46,716 nucleotides of DNA from Didymodactylos carnosus. Taxonomy: Eukaryota > Rotifera > Eurotatoria > Philodinida > Philodinidae. The notes under the pieces are model-generated. The model saw only the letters and a program-made list of their open reading frames with translations, did no database searches and had not been told where the DNA came from. The stretch lies in contig CAJNOQ010000559.1 in the NCBI GenBank assembly GCA_905250885.1, positions 1 to 46,716 of the forward strand, in the 5' to 3' direction. The position numbers and the translations under genes were made by a program. Positions 24,301 through 37,869 of the stretch are shown in pieces; the first letter of the stretch is position 1; every line of letters starts with the position of its first letter.

Positions 24301-24876
24301 GGGAGAGTTTGAGGAAAATCTAAATGGGGAGCGCCCCCCTCTTAATAATACTTTGAAAAAATATATTTAAGTTTTTTTCTGTTGTTCTCGAGATATAGAA
24401 GAAGAAAAAAAAAGACAATAAAAATGTGAAGAAAATTGAACATATAAGCATACATACAGAATATATAAGCAAGACATACGCATCTTTTTTTTGTTTTTTT
24501 GTTTGTAAAATAACATACGCAAAAATTTAATACAAATAAGAAATGTTTTTAATATCATGTTTTAAGATCGACTAAGAGAGTGTAAAACTCACACCGGAGG
24601 AAAAGGAAATAGTTCAACAAAAGCATGCAAACGAGAAAAGCACATGTATAATACAGAAAAAAAGTTACGAACATTAAAAAACGTTCTATCGTTTGTCCTA
24701 TTCAATTTCATAATAACAATAATAGCACAAAAAGAACAAAAAAAATAATGTTGTGTAATTAAATCTCTAGTATCGAGAATTATACATTTGGCATCTGATT
24801 AAGAAAAATAGAAGATCGTTCGAATTATGCAGATACAAAAAAAGAAAAATATTGTCTAATAAAAGAATTATCATAT
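21319..24876. other. Gene-free stretch between repeats and the ALIX 3' end
   Basis: No conserved exon was recognised. A repeated phrase like AACCTGACGTTTTAA occurs on both sides of the piggyBac-like element (20325-20350 and 21325-21385, also near 19340), so a larger repeat may enclose it. The right end, near 24600-24876, would be the ALIX 3' UTR. Confidence 0.45.
22345..22454. repeat. 55-bp tandem duplication
   Basis: Two adjacent copies of a 55-base unit (22345-22399 and 22400-22454) begin CAAAACTTGTTCTTTCTGTCT. They differ, by eye, at one base (G versus A after TGTCT), so the duplication is recent. Confidence 0.9.
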
Positions 24877-27800
24877 TCACTTATTTTTACCCTTGGCTAT
24901 TCCTGGATGCTCGACACCATAGCCTTGTGGTGGATATTGAGGTATTGCCATTGGATAAGGTGGTGCACCTAAATACGCAAAATCAATTCCTTAAGACATT
25001 GACTTCAGATAAACATGTAGTGTTTACCTGTACTAAAAAACTGATATGGATTGTACCCAGGTGGCATCGGAAAAAACGGTTGCATGTACGGATTTGGATA
25101 TGGCAGGGCTCCACTATCTAAACAATTCAAACAGATAAATCTAGAATGTCAGTTCTACTTGTTATTCTCTGACCTCCGATTGCAGCTTTCTGAAGAATCC
25201 ACAAATCAGAACACATTTCAAAAAATTGAAAAAATTATTCATTTCTGTGCGCCGTGGATTACCTGGCCGATGCGGTGATATACAACACAGTTCCTCCGAT
25301 TAACCTTCGTGGCTTTTGGGAAAGTTAGTACACGATTAGTGAGTGTGTATGGAGAGGGTAAGTTAGGCAAAAGAACGCTGTGTCAGACTAGTCTCCTGAT
25401 CAGAGCTGCAGTTGATAACTAGCAATAATAAGGTAAACATGTCAGAAGCTTGTCAACTATAGAACGGCACTGTGTAGAGAGAGACAAATTCAGTTTCAGA
25501 GTTAAGTTGAGGCTGAATTTTTTCAACTGCAACTCAACAACTCCTCTAATTTGAAACTTTTTTAAAATTCCAATATTTTTTTACTTTTTTTATTACATGC
25601 AGATTTTCGTTCTATAACGCGATGTCAACATGTTCAATGTTTATATATCCTATGTACCAGCCACATCAGCACCAGATAGAGAATGTCTTCTATTTCGATC
25701 TCATCGATAGATGGCAAAATAGTACACTTTAAAAAGTAACATTATTGAGATGACGTACTCTTGTGAACAAAAGTGAAATAAGCAACTGCTAATAAAATAA
25801 AGAAAAGGAAACGAGACAAAAATAGTTCTTGTCGGAGTTAATGTTATAGCTGAAGCTGAGTTTAGGCCGAGTTGCTCATGTCTGATACTCTGTTATTGAA
25901 ACTGATATTTATCAGCATCCTACACCCGTAACGGTAGTCTCAAGGCGAAGTATTCTTTATTCTTTCTGCTGAGCACTGAAATGGTATTAGAATTTAATTT
26001 TGTAGCAGCGTCCATATCATTAGGAGTAGATCACGAATAAAAATTTTCAAATTCAGTCAACTGTTGATGTAATGAATAATACTTCTCTTATTTGCTAACA
26101 ACTTTCTTTGAGTTTTTACTGAACTTTTAACAGCTTCCAAAAAAAGATTTCATATAAAAGAAAATAGAGAATATATCGGAGGTCAGATTATTTCGCATAC
26201 CAGGCATACTGGGAGGATATGGTCCAGTTGACGGTGCTAAGGGTTGTACTGGAGGCGCCGCAGCAGAATAAACTTGATTTGCTTGTTGCTTGACAGCTAA
26301 AAATAAATAGTTAGATTAAACTATTCTCTAATATAGAACATAGAAATCTTCATTACCTGTTGTCGTCGAACTTGCTGCGCCACCGCCAACAATATTCTTT
26401 TGAATATCTTTCATTAGATCATCCTTTTCTGTTTTACGTGCAAATACAAAATCAGACGCTTTAGTTTGGAATTTTAACAATAACGGCGTTAAGTCATTGT
26501 AGAACTAAAAGTAGAAATGCTATGGCAGTGGTAGAAGTTATGAGAAAAAACTAAACATCATCCACAGAAATTAGATCCTGAGTTAACCTAGACCTGCCAG
26601 ATTTTCCGGGTAACTTATAAAAAAGTTATCAGATATTTCAAAAAAATTCAGACAATATAAAACATTCGTGCTTTTCACATATGAGCGAAAAAATTCAATT
26701 GTTTTTTCTTTTATGAATAAGATACTCATCTCGAAACTATATTACATATCGGATGAATTTGACACCCATAGAAAAACAGAAAAAAAATGACGAATAAATG
26801 TATACATACAGATCAGATAGATGGTACGTTATTTAAACCATGAACATCGTTTAAACAATGAGCATATCTAAGCAGCGGTCAAAATAAACGGCTCCCTTTT
26901 TTTCCTATTAATTTCCAGCTATATAGTGGAAAAGAAAGATTTCTCCACAACTTGTGAGAAAAATCGTATTCATCACAAATAAAATAGAAAGAAAATGTTC
27001 CTTTCATAAGTGAATAAACATTTAACAAGATTTCCCTCACCGACGAATTATTCTAAAGCTTAACGAACAACTTACTTTTGTTCCTTCTTTTAAATTATTC
27101 AATAATTCTTGATAAGCATCGTAGGCTCGAGCTAAGTTCTTTAGCATTTCCTCTCTTAATTGTGACGTCTCATTTCCTTGTTTTTCGTTGTTAAATTGTT
27201 GATTTGCTCGACGGACATTTTCTACTAGTTGCTCTTGTTTCGATAAACTTTCGCCAACTTGTTGTCTTAATGGCGCATAAATAGATTCAATTTCATTAAC
27301 AACGACACTATGTTCATCTTGATGATTACCATGTTGAAAAGCGGCAATTAATCGAGTACGAACGGAATCGGAATCGGTATTTTTTAATTCTGCTTCTATT
27401 ACTTCACGTTCTGCTTTAATTGAACTAACTACTTCCATTAAACGATGTAATTCACGTACAACAAACGAATCTTTTAATGCCCCGACTGCCGATGCTGATG
27501 GTAATTCATCAGCTATTTCATGCTGAAATCATATAGAGAAATATGATTAATTCAAGGGGAGTAAGTAAACGTTTTGTAAAGATAACGCAACAATACTAAG
27601 GCGAAGTAATCGTTACATTACTAACTAACTAGCAACTGCTTACCAACGTAAATAACAACTTGATAATTACTTTCAAATTACTTCAAACAGATGAGTATAT
27701 ATAAGAGAAGTTCACGCAACTGGTTTCTATGATGGCAGATAAACAAACCAAACATTTTTGTAGAAAAAGTGAAAATAGTTTTAAAAGAATAAGCAAGCAA

Positions 27801-30276
27801 TCCTCAAATTATACTTGAAAATGGTAACTTTTGATTCATTTTATTATTGGTTAGTTAGTAACGGTGACTCTACTAAATCTAGACGCACAAAAAATCTCAT
27901 GATATTTATAGAATAAAATTTACGTACAGTTTGCTTGCTTAATAAAACAATGCAATCACGATTCATTCGATATTTTTCTTGCACAATTTTATCAGCACTA
28001 ATAGCATTATCAATAATTTCCAAATATTTTTTAGCTTCTTCACGTAACGGGACAGTTAACGTGTTGGATGGTGTACGTGTCCAGCGCTCTTTAAATTGAT
28101 TTCTTAGCTCTGCATCACTATGTTCTTCTTCATCTAACATTCGAACAGTCTAAAATGAATTATATAAATTGTTAATAAATATAAAAGTTATATAAAAATC
28201 GTCAAAAATAATCTTACCTCATCAAGTATTTCTTTATTTCTTGTTAATAATTGCGGCAATTCATTAATCATTTTATCTAACATATTAATTCCACCTTGAC
28301 GTTTGACATCGTTTGATTTTTCGAGTACAGATGGTGGAACTTGTCGTCCACCACTGTCTTCAATGGCTGCTGGCAAATTCATTGAAGCTAGGAATCTAGA
28401 CATCAGCACAAAAATGTATGTATTAAAGAACAATGAATCTTAATCATTGTACATACGCATTGAGAACATTTGTTGCTTCTCGTAAACGATTCACTTCTAT
28501 ATTCATTATTTCAACACGTTTTGAACTAAATGTTGCTAAAGCATTATTCAATGCAATTGGCACCATTGATGCAAATAAATCTAAAATATTTATATAAAAT
28601 GATGTCTTTTTCTGTTGTCATCGAGTTTATCTGATCAACCTTTGAAATCGGTTGTGAATGGAAATGGTACAGGAAGTGGTTTAGCGATTTGTTGAGCTAA
28701 AATTGTATCTAACGTTCGATGATCCGGTACTCTTTCATGATAAACAAAATCATTGTCTTTTCGTGCTGCTGTTAACATTTTGTTTATTTCATCTTGTGAT
28801 GCACGTAACATAGGATTAAGTGCCGGAGTTGAACATTTATTAACTGCTTGATCAACGAATTCTTTTGCTTTCTAAAAGAAAACAAAACTACTGTAATAAT
28901 ACTAATAATGGAGCAATAAAATCAAACATTGAGATTCTTCTTACTTCAAGTCTTGCTATATGTAAACCATATTTTTTATCTGTTTGAGCTTGTTTTCCAG
29001 CATGCAGTTCGACTTTTGATAAAAATAACAAATTTTTAATAATCATCGTATTTGCGTAATTCTAAATAGACATTTTAAAATACTGGAACCAAACAATTTG
29101 AAAGATAATATTTTTACCTCTGGAATCACTTTTTTTGCACTTTCAGTTTTAGCTGATGTATATGCTTCTTTGTAACAATCAGCAGCATGCATAGCGACTT
29201 TGGCAGTGGTTTCATCTGCAAAAAATAGACATTGGTGAATCTAAACTTGTCTGAAGATAAATGTGTAACAAAATGACGAAATTTTTGCGAAAAAGTACTA
29301 ATAGAAGAAAATAGATCACTTCACAGAATATTACATCGACTTTTCGAAAAGATTTTTAAGGATACAACTGAAAGTGAATTACATACCCCTTTGAGAACTG
29401 GATGCTTTCAGATAGATTAATTCCGCTGCTTGGGCTAACATTAGCCAAGAGAGACTAGCCAAGACAGCTGGTTCAAAATCAATGGAACTATCTGATAGAG
29501 AATTTGTATTAACATAATCTTTTAAATAGGAATAGATTCCAGCTGCCGACTGGAAATATTTCAGAGCTGTTTTCATTCCTTCATCCATCGATAAAGTTTG
29601 TGCTGATGCCATTTCACTGTAAGCATGGCCAATATTAAACAGAACACAGGCTTTTTCAAATGCTAGTTTCCAACTGCCTACAAAACAGAAAATCAAAGAA
29701 AGTAAAGAGTATTCATCGAGAACAAATCTCATTAAACGAAATTTTACCAGATGTTTTTTGTTTTCCACCAAATAATCCACCGCCACTCATAAGTGCATCT
29801 TGCCATTTGAAATAAATACGTATTTGGTTTTCTGTTATGGGCAGTTTATGTTCAATCGCTGTTATTTGATCACAGTACCTTTTTTTAACAAACAGAAATA
29901 TAATTGAGGCCGAGGTTCAATAAAACTTTTAGTAACAAAGTAGACAAGTACTGTCATAAGCTTAGAGTGCGGATATAATATTGAACTCTCTCTTCTTGTT
30001 TCGTTCAATATCTGCGTAATGAATTTAATCTTTGAGCAAGAAACAGACTGTTTGATTAGAACAAAAGTAAGTAGCTCACCGAAGTAATTTTGCAGATTCA
30101 TCTTTATAATTCATTCTTAATAATGAATCGGCACGTAATGAATTTAAACCATCGACTGACGCTGAATAATCTTCTTTATCACCAAATGTAGCTTTTATAA
30201 AATTTTTAATTGGCGTTGATAAATTAACATCAGACGCCTTTTTAGGTGGCACGGTTAAAAAATGATATGTAGACAT
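24877..30276 (-). CDS. PDCD6IP: ALIX / programmed cell death 6-interacting protein
   Basis: ALIX is a cytosolic ESCRT adaptor. It binds CHMP4 through its Bro1 domain and YPxL cargo motifs through its V domain, and it acts in multivesicular body sorting, membrane repair and abscission. Exons: 30080-30276, 29748-29878, 29387-29677, 29118-29215, 28945-29061, 28640-28871, 28457-28580, 28218-28395, 27928-28149, 27076-27522, 26357-26504, 26201-26296, 25028-25117, 24877-24968. Joined they give 2463 bp, 820 residues (human 868). Bro1 covers about 1-350 (ends [15 protein letters not shown]). The V domain follows, with [47 protein letters not shown] and [17 protein letters not shown] clear matches. From about 730 the tail is Pro/Tyr/Met-rich ([29 protein letters not shown]), shorter than in vertebrates and with no P(S/T)AP motif for TSG101. 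It ends IAKGKNK. Introns of 571 bp (26505-27075) and 1083 bp (25118-26200) are unusually long. Confidence 0.95.
25495..25890. repeat. GAGTTG-family repeat in an ALIX intron
   Basis: The left side reads, in reverse, GGAGTTGTTGAGTTGCAGTTG and the right side holds GGAGTTAATG and GAGTTGCTCA. This resembles a diverged relative of the GGAGTTG-rich repeat at 9789-10195. It sits in the 1083-bp intron 25118-26200 and probably explains its length. Confidence 0.35.
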
Positions 30277-30656
30277 TATATTTGTTGATAGAGATACTAA
30301 ATGTGAAATAAATTATGTTCAAAAAAAAACTTTAGTAAGACTGCAAATGATTCTTCATAGATAATATGACAGACTGGAAGTTCAATAAACGAGTGATTAA
30401 TGATTTGATGCTACTTTTGAAAGAGACAAACACATCACAATGAATCAACAAATATTTCAGCTTAGATAAACCAATAGAATATACTTAAAGCTAGACGTTC
30501 AGTGGAGTTGAACAGATACCGCTCATGGCTCTTCTGTAACCAATCAGAGATACAAATGAGTCATTTATTTATTCAAACGATTCCTTTTCTCATTTTCAAC
30601 TATGTCATAGAAAATCAATGAAACTGATAAAAAATTGAGATCACCTTGTTCATGAG
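30277..30656. promoter_or_regulatory. Shared upstream region of ALIX and GCP3
   Basis: The two start codons face away from each other across 380 bp, so this interval must hold both 5' UTRs and probably a bidirectional promoter. It is AT-rich. A CCAAT box (CAACCAATCAGA phrase) lies at about 30537-30546. No TATA box is obvious. Promoter function is inferred from the layout only. Confidence 0.6.
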
Positions 30657-33600
30657 ATGACGGACAACACGTTACTCATTAAAAATTTATGTCTTTGTTA
30701 TTGTGAAAACAAACCCGGTATTGTTTGCAGAAATTTTGCGAATGTAGTTATTGACACTATGCTTTTTGTCGCTATTTAGAGCTTATATCAAAAACTGTGA
30801 ACACAATCTCACATCTTGTTCACATGTAAGATTATTTCTCAAATTGTTTTGTTAATTTTTATATTTCTTTATCCTTGTCATCTAGTGAACATCCGACGAT
30901 ATTTCAAGACGAGTTAAGACTACTTGATAAAATATGGAAATATTGTAAGTAGTCTTCCTTCTCTTTGTAAGTATTCATCAAATACAATTAGACAATATTT
31001 TATTTCGTAAACATGAAAGATTTTTTTCCAGAATACGTCTGGAAGCAGTTAAGTTTTGAGGTAACTGTAGTTTCTGTTGCAGACAAAGATTTGACTTGTT
31101 AAGCACTATGCTAATGATTAGTTACTTTTTTAGTTGAAAAATATGGTAGAAATCAAGAATCGATTCGTTTTGGACAATCCTATGCAAGATTGAGTAAATT
31201 GGTTCGTGTTCAAAATCCATAAATTCGTTGCTTTGAAAATCTGTTTTCTGTTTTTTTTTTAGAAAATTCTCAAGGCACGTTTGGAAACATTACAATTTCT
31301 CTATAATTTACGTAATACCGCTAGTAGTGAACATCGTCATCATGATAGTGCGAACCATACAATCTCATCTGCGTCCTCTATTACCTCATTTGATATGCCG
31401 ACATTCTCATTACTATCCACAACAAGAATAAAAAATGATCAACAACAAAATGGTATCGGACGAATTAAATCTTCAACATCATTACAAAAACTTCTCCATT
31501 ACAACAGCAACAATGGTCATGTGGATGATGATGAGGATAGTAATATGGACCATACAAAGTCAACATTATTAACGAACGGTGGTGGTGGAGAACTTGTACT
31601 ATTACGCCGTGATGATGAAACAAAAATATTAAAAGAACTGTTATTTGGTTTACAAGGCATCGAAACACGTTATATTAATGGAAATAATGGAAATAATGGA
31701 AATGAAACAACGACAACAACGACACTTGATCGCTCTACGAAAGCATTAGTTAATCGATTTCTCGAATGTGGCTGGTTATATGAAAAAATACGAAGAATAA
31801 TTAATTCACCAACAACAGGACTTGTTTCACAAGCATTTGTAGCAAATTTATCATCCGAATTACGTGAATATCACCGACTGGTATCGGTCATTGAGCAACA
31901 GGTAATCAGAGAACTAGAGCATTCTACTTTTTTTCGAGAAAAGATTTACTGGAGCAATAACTCTATAAACGATTAGTTATCGGTTCGAGATATTAATTGT
32001 TTTCACACTCATTGGTATGAAACACTTACTTACTTTGCCAGTTTTCATTAAAAAATTCGATTGTCACACATTCTGTTTTCATGACAGATTCATTTAGACC
32101 GTTTATATCGACTTAAATTGTTTTTCCGATTGGAATTCATCGGACTATTGGATACACAACACATTCTTTTGAGACTTTTTACTTTGATCTTAGCTTGGTA
32201 ATGTATTTGATCCAACAGGACCTGTTTCGTTGAAAAAACTGCACGTATGGTTATCGACACCAATGCAGCGTTTAAAATCTATCGCATCGATCAGTGAACT
32301 TTGTCAAGGTATGTTTTCTTTCATACAAAGTGAACAAATCTTTTGTTTTACATGGAGTTTTATTTGAAGGAAGAAAAGGGGGTGCTTTACTGTCACTATT
32401 ATATACTCATCAACAACATGGTGATCCATTACAGCAATCAACAGTTTATCCACTGTTGTATAATTGTACAGTGCCCATACGCGATATGATTGTGGAATGG
32501 ATATGTAATGGAATAATCAACGATCCTTACCAAGAATTTTTTGTTTCAGTCGATAAGAAAATAGATGATGAAAAACTATGGTATGAAAAGTATAGTTTAC
32601 GGACGTCTATGATACCGTCGTTTCTCACAGAAGAACAAGCAGAAAAAGTAAGCAACAATGTTGTTGAAAATAAAAGTAGCTGCACTTTCGTTTTTCATTT
32701 TTAGATTTGGATTACCGGTAAATCAATCAATTTTTTACGTGTATTATGCAAGGATCGTACAGTTTTACAAGTTGTTGACACACCAGCATCACGTAAGATA
32801 GTATTTCTCGTTGATTAAGTCACGTTATTATTATTTTTATTTATTAGCTGAAACTTTATTTCAACAACAATCATCAACAGAATTTCATGATATGATAATA
32901 TCCGCTTATAATGAGACAACACGACATTTACGACAAATATTAGATGAAAAATATCATATGATGGATCATTTCAAAGCCATCAAACGGTATTTGTTATTAG
33001 GTCAGGGGGATTTTATTAAATATTTAATGGATCTGATGGAAGTTGAATTAAATAAACCGGCAAATCAAGTTTTCTATCATAATTTACAATCTTTAATGGA
33101 TTCGGCTATTCGTGTTACGAATGCACAATTTGAAAAAGAAGATATTATCAAACGATTAGATCTAAGATTAATGTGTGTATCAGCGTCCGAGTTAGGCTGG
33201 GATGTTTGCTGTTTAGATTATAAATTAGATGGACCATTGAAAACAATATTTACGGAAGATAATACACTAAGATTCATGAGAATATTTAATCATTTATGGA
33301 GAGTGAAACGAATGGAATATACAACATGTGGAGTGTGGAAACAATTGATAAAAAATTCTAGACGATTTTCATCGATACCAGGTATATATGTTATTTTGTC
33401 ACTATCATAACTCTTAACCAAAAATACTCGTGGTCACAAGTTAAACATGCTAACTGATTTTGTGTACTCTTCAAAAACAAAAAAGAAGAAAAACATTAAA
33501 AATAGTTTAATTTTAATTTCTATTCTAATTTAGAAATAATTGATTTAATGCATACCTGTTTTGGTATATCAAATGAAATGACACGTTTTGTTCAAAGTGT

Positions 33601-34597
33601 CAATTATTATATTATGTTTGAAGTATTAGAATGTTCTTGGAGTGATTTATTATCTAAATTAAAAGATGCCAAAGATTTACAACAAATTTTGGAAGCAAAT
33701 AATGAATCATTAGAAAAAATAATTGTACGTTTATTATTAGATGCTGATGAAAAAAGTCAAGATTTAGCAAAACAATTACGATGTATATTTGATTTAATAT
33801 TAAATTTTGATACATTAACACAAAAATTATTTTTAACTGTTGATAATGAATTGGATGCGAGATTAAATTATCAACAACGACAATACAATGATCAAGTACG
33901 AATAATATTTAATCTTTTATAAAATTTTATTTTCATGTCGATAATTATTCATTTTTTTTCTCTTAATTTTTTTACTTGTGTTTTCTTTGTTAGGATGCTG
34001 AATTACGACGATTTCACCATGTTTTCAAACCGGCATTAAAAACAATCAAAAGCGAAATACAGATATTAAAAAAGACATTCCGAGTATGTTTTTTCTTTCT
34101 TAATAGTTACGAAATCTAACGCTTGGTATATGTATATTGAAGCAAAAAATCATAGCTGACAACCTTGTCCGGATTTTCCGGACAAATTCTAGTTTTTTCT
34201 GGAATTTGTTCGGATTTTAAGAAATTTTCTACTTTTGGCTGTTTTTCCCTGATCATGAAGATTTTTAAGTGTTTTTTTATCTATAGCTTTTGGAGGTCAC
34301 CTTTCTCATATCGGACAGCTAAAGTGCCAGTTACTTTTCGGATCAAAAATATACATTCAAAATAAGACAATGAAAATGGATTTCCGTTTTTTTTTCCAAA
34401 TTTCTGACTTGTACAGATGGCAACTCTGATTGACATGTGCTCTTCTTCTATCTATAAGAACTTACTCATATACATTTTATTTTCCATTTTAGGATGCTGT
34501 ACTGAAATTTTTACAGCAGTTAAAAACTCATCCCGATGTTACCTTACGTTGTCTGAGTTTTCGTTTAAATTTTAATGAATTTTATAAAGTATCATGA
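30657..34597 (+). CDS. TUBGCP3: Gamma-tubulin complex component 3
   Basis: GCP3 forms, with GCP2 and gamma-tubulin, the small gamma-tubulin complex that nucleates microtubules at centrosomes, basal bodies and spindles. Exons: 30657-30717, 30780-30825, 30886-30944, 31134-31201, 31263-31901, 32194-32308, 32370-32647, 32705-32792, 32848-33381, 33534-33895, 33994-34083, 34493-34597. Joined they give 2445 bp, 814 residues (human 907). Matches include LKELLFGLQGIE, LVSQAFVANLSSELREYHRL, CQGRKGGALL, YQEFFVSVDKK.DDEKLW, LRTSMIPSFL, KRYLLLGQGDFIKYLMDL near 505, NAQFEKEDIIKRLDLRL, GWDV..LDYKLDGPL, RIFNHLWRVKRMEY, YIMFEVLECSW, and the end LSFRLNFNEFYKVS. The N-terminus (MTDNTLLIKNLC) and the three small exons after it fit the family start. 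The linker in exon 5 is Asn/Thr/His-rich and low complexity. The 409-bp intron 34084-34492 is long and may contain an insertion. Confidence 0.95.
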
Positions 34598-36002
34598 ATT
34601 CTGTGTATGTATATGTTTGTATGAAAGAGGCTAGTGATTTATAATTGCTCAAAATTAGATTAAAATTAGAGTTTTTCTACATTCGCTTGTGTTTATGTGC
34701 TTCATACTAATATTTTTCTTTTTTACTATTGTACAGGTATTTTTTTTTGAAAATAATGAAATTTAACATATGGGTTTCTTTTTATAAAAATGAAATTAAA
34801 TAGATTTTGTGCTCTATGATAATCATTATTTTTATTAGTATAAAATTCTTACGTTTTTTTTTTCTTACATAAAATAACAATCTCCATTTTGTAAAAATAG
34901 TCAACCTGACCACATATTGTGGCTAAACGCAAAAAAATGATGAGGTTTTTAATTAGGAAAAAAGAATATTCTTCACTATATTATGCAGAAAAGACCGATT
35001 AGAAAAGAATTCAATTGGTCTGTTATCTGATTTTTAATACTATGAACAGAGTATATTTCTGCTAACCTTTTGGTAGATGAGAAATTACTTTAATGTAATA
35101 TGTACTTCTTGTGCTCGATTTCTTGTATTTCTCGCGTCTGACAGAAAAGTGCAAGCAAGTACTAATCTAAATTGAATTCGTATCTTGACAGATGATATTA
35201 GACTCTACCTCTACTTTCTGAGACATTGGAATAATATTGAAATTCTCTAGCTCTTTTTTTGTACTAAAAGTGAGACTTGCCAGAATTGATATTTAATGAC
35301 GTTGTATCATTTTCATCTTTGAATAAAACACAAAAAAGCGTAAAAGAGTAATAAACAAAAAAATAGTGATAAAAAATAGTTCGTTAAAAAAATTATCTGG
35401 TCGTTAGTATCAAAAAAAAATAAAAATAAAAATATAACACTATTTATTCGATCTAGAAAAATATGTACAAAAAAATATATACTCACAATCAATACAGTCA
35501 CACGCTCAGTGTAGCGATTGAGAACGAGTCTTTTAATTTGGAAAAACTTTTATAGTAGTGCATGAAAATATAACACTGATGAAAACAGTCGAATTATAAA
35601 ATAAGTGAATACAGACAAAAGGCTTATACAATTTACTAGAACATAGAAGAAACCTATGTTATATAACTATCTGTAGACTTTTAGAGTTTGGGGTTGTCAT
35701 TGTTCAGATTGAGAACTTCGATCAAATTTATCTATCAGAATCTGACTGAACTGGATCGAATCAATTTTTTCGTCGCCTGAGTGAATCAAATTAGACTTCT
35801 CGTTTTTTTGTCAAAGTTTCTCTATGATTAGGAGAAAAGTAATACGAGATAGCGAGTATGAATAAATAGATAGGGAAAGACATTCAAATGTTGGAGATAT
35901 TTTTATTAAATTCCTGAGCAAAACTGACCAGATCTTCTGATAAAGTTGAGCAAATTAGATCAATTACTGTACAAGTGTTTATCTATCTTATAATTAGTAG
36001 TG
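34598..36002. other. Convergent intergenic region
   Basis: This lies between the 3' ends of GCP3 (plus) and the membrane-protein gene (minus). It is AT-rich and holds both 3' UTRs. Nothing else was identified. Confidence 0.6.
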
Positions 36003-37654
36003 TTATAATATCGTATCAGGCTTATAGGATGAACTAGAGTCACTTGAGTCACTAGATGGTATCAATTTGTCTGTCGGATTTTCCAACGGCTGTCTTGAAA
36101 AATTACTTCCATTATTTCCGTTGATGCCTGAAACTAGTTTACCTATAGTCGTTCGTTCTTTTCCTGATTTTTTCATTATTTTTATAATACTTATATATAT
36201 CCCAATACCGATGACGCTTACAAGAATTCCAATTAGAAAACCAATAACCATTTTCAAATTACTTTTATCTATTGGACATGGCATTCTTTGTGATTGTGTT
36301 GTTGTATCATTCATTATTGTTTGATCACTTAATGTTATTGTTGTTAACAATGGTGTCGTTGTTTGATTAACATGTATTTCAATTACTTGTTCTTCTGGTG
36401 GAGGTTTTAGATTTTTGACATGAACAATATTCATTCTCAATGGTAATATTGTAAGAGAAATATTCAAACATCCAGTTGTTTCGTTTAACGAACAAATATG
36501 TAACAATGCTCTTAAAACATCGGTATAAAATAAATAATTATCATTAAAACATATATCATCATAGCCCAAAGTTGAACGTGGCCCATTTTTATCTGTTAAT
36601 AATATTCGTCGATCATAATTCGTTTGTTCATTTAAATAGATTATTAATATTTTCTCTTCTAAACTTAAATACATTAATTTTTTTTTAAAATCAATTGTTG
36701 CACTACATGAATACGGTCGATTGTCATAAGATGATGGTATCTTATATAAAAATGTACACTCGTTTATAGTTAACAAGCAACGAATAATTGTACACCATCC
36801 ATATGAATCACCGATGATGTAACCATCTGATTTAATTTGATCGATAATTAAATCTGTTATTCGTAAATTTGGACTCAATTCTCTAAGACGTTTCATAAAT
36901 GGTGCTGAACCTCTTGAACGTCTTTCTAAAAGATCAATTATTTGAATATCTCTATGTCCATAGACATATAACAATGACGATATGTAATGAATATTTAAAA
37001 ATAATGGCATTTCACTGCGTATTGAATTAATTTGGTGATTTAATGAATCATTTATTCGCCACCAACCGTCAGTGTATTGTAAACGATATACAGTACGTTC
37101 TTAATATTCAAAAATATTACAACTTTAAAGGACTAATATTAAAAACAAGAACACTTACCATGTGGCGCTGTTAAATAGATATTACCCAATTCATCACCAA
37201 TTACGTCGTGAAAACGAGGAACATCATCTTGCGTGAATATTAAATGAAATGTATCATCTCCACCGAATAACATTGGCCACCAAACATAAATTCCTGTTAA
37301 TGATGTGAAAACTAAGACGGATGATAGTGATTGTTGTTGTTGATTTTTTTCATTGTGATGATCCGCTTCATCTTCAACCACTTGTTGCAATGGTAGTTCC
37401 ACATATTCACGATACGTAGATGATAATTTCTTTTTTTCATCTAAAATTTTTGTCGACGATAAGGATGGTTTAACACGTTCACGTGTATAATTTTTTAAAG
37501 CAGATAATTGATCGGATGCGTGAGTATAAAATATCAGCATAGTCAGAAATAAAAAAAATCGAAAGTGAAACGTTCTTAAATTGATAAAAAGGCATAATTC
37601 ATTATGATGCCGATATTCATTGTTCGTAGCCTGTGCGAGTGCCGCTGTCATTTG
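36003..37654 (-). CDS. Single-pass membrane protein, unrecognised
   Basis: Two exons (37159-37654 and 36003-37099) join across a 59-bp intron at codon phase 1, giving 530 residues. I do not recognise the family. A hydrophobic stretch (FFLFLTMLIFYTHAS, about residues 32-48) looks like a signal peptide or anchor. If translation began at the ATG inside that stretch, the signal would be N-terminal. The extracellular part has six N-glycosylation sequons (NYT, NDS, NET, NIS, NQT, NDT), about a dozen cysteines, and repeated strand-like blocks (GDELGNIYLTAPHERTVYRLQYTDGWW, DGYIIGDSYGW, DNYLFYTD) that suggest a beta-propeller; that fold is inference. A Pro/Thr-rich stalk leads to a transmembrane helix at about 449-471. 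The short basic stop-transfer (KIMKKSGKER) is followed by a cytoplasmic tail of about 59 residues ending in a Ser/Asp-rich run. This is a type I receptor-like layout. Confidence 0.75.
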
Positions 37655-37869
37655 ATTGGAAGTTTTAAATTCAGGCAAAGCATCTTTTTACATTGCTTTG
37701 CTTTGATAAACAAATATCTTTTATAAATTTGGACGGGCTAAAGAGAAAATAGAGAAAATTAATCTGATAGTCCATAAAAAAAAATTTTTTGAAGTATTGT
37801 TCAAACGCGTGTAAATGACCCAGTCAAAAAAAAGGTCAGAATCAGGAGTATGAAGGTGTACTCTATTTT

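Noticed and set aside
24852..25278. Two plus-strand ORFs of 89 and 75 codons
   Set aside because: They overlap ALIX exons 13 and 14 on the opposite strand. The minus-strand frames are phase-compatible and match the family tail.
31465..31668. 67-codon minus-strand ORF rich in histidine
   Set aside because: It is the antisense shadow of GCP3 exon 5, caused by its Asn/Asp/Thr codon bias.
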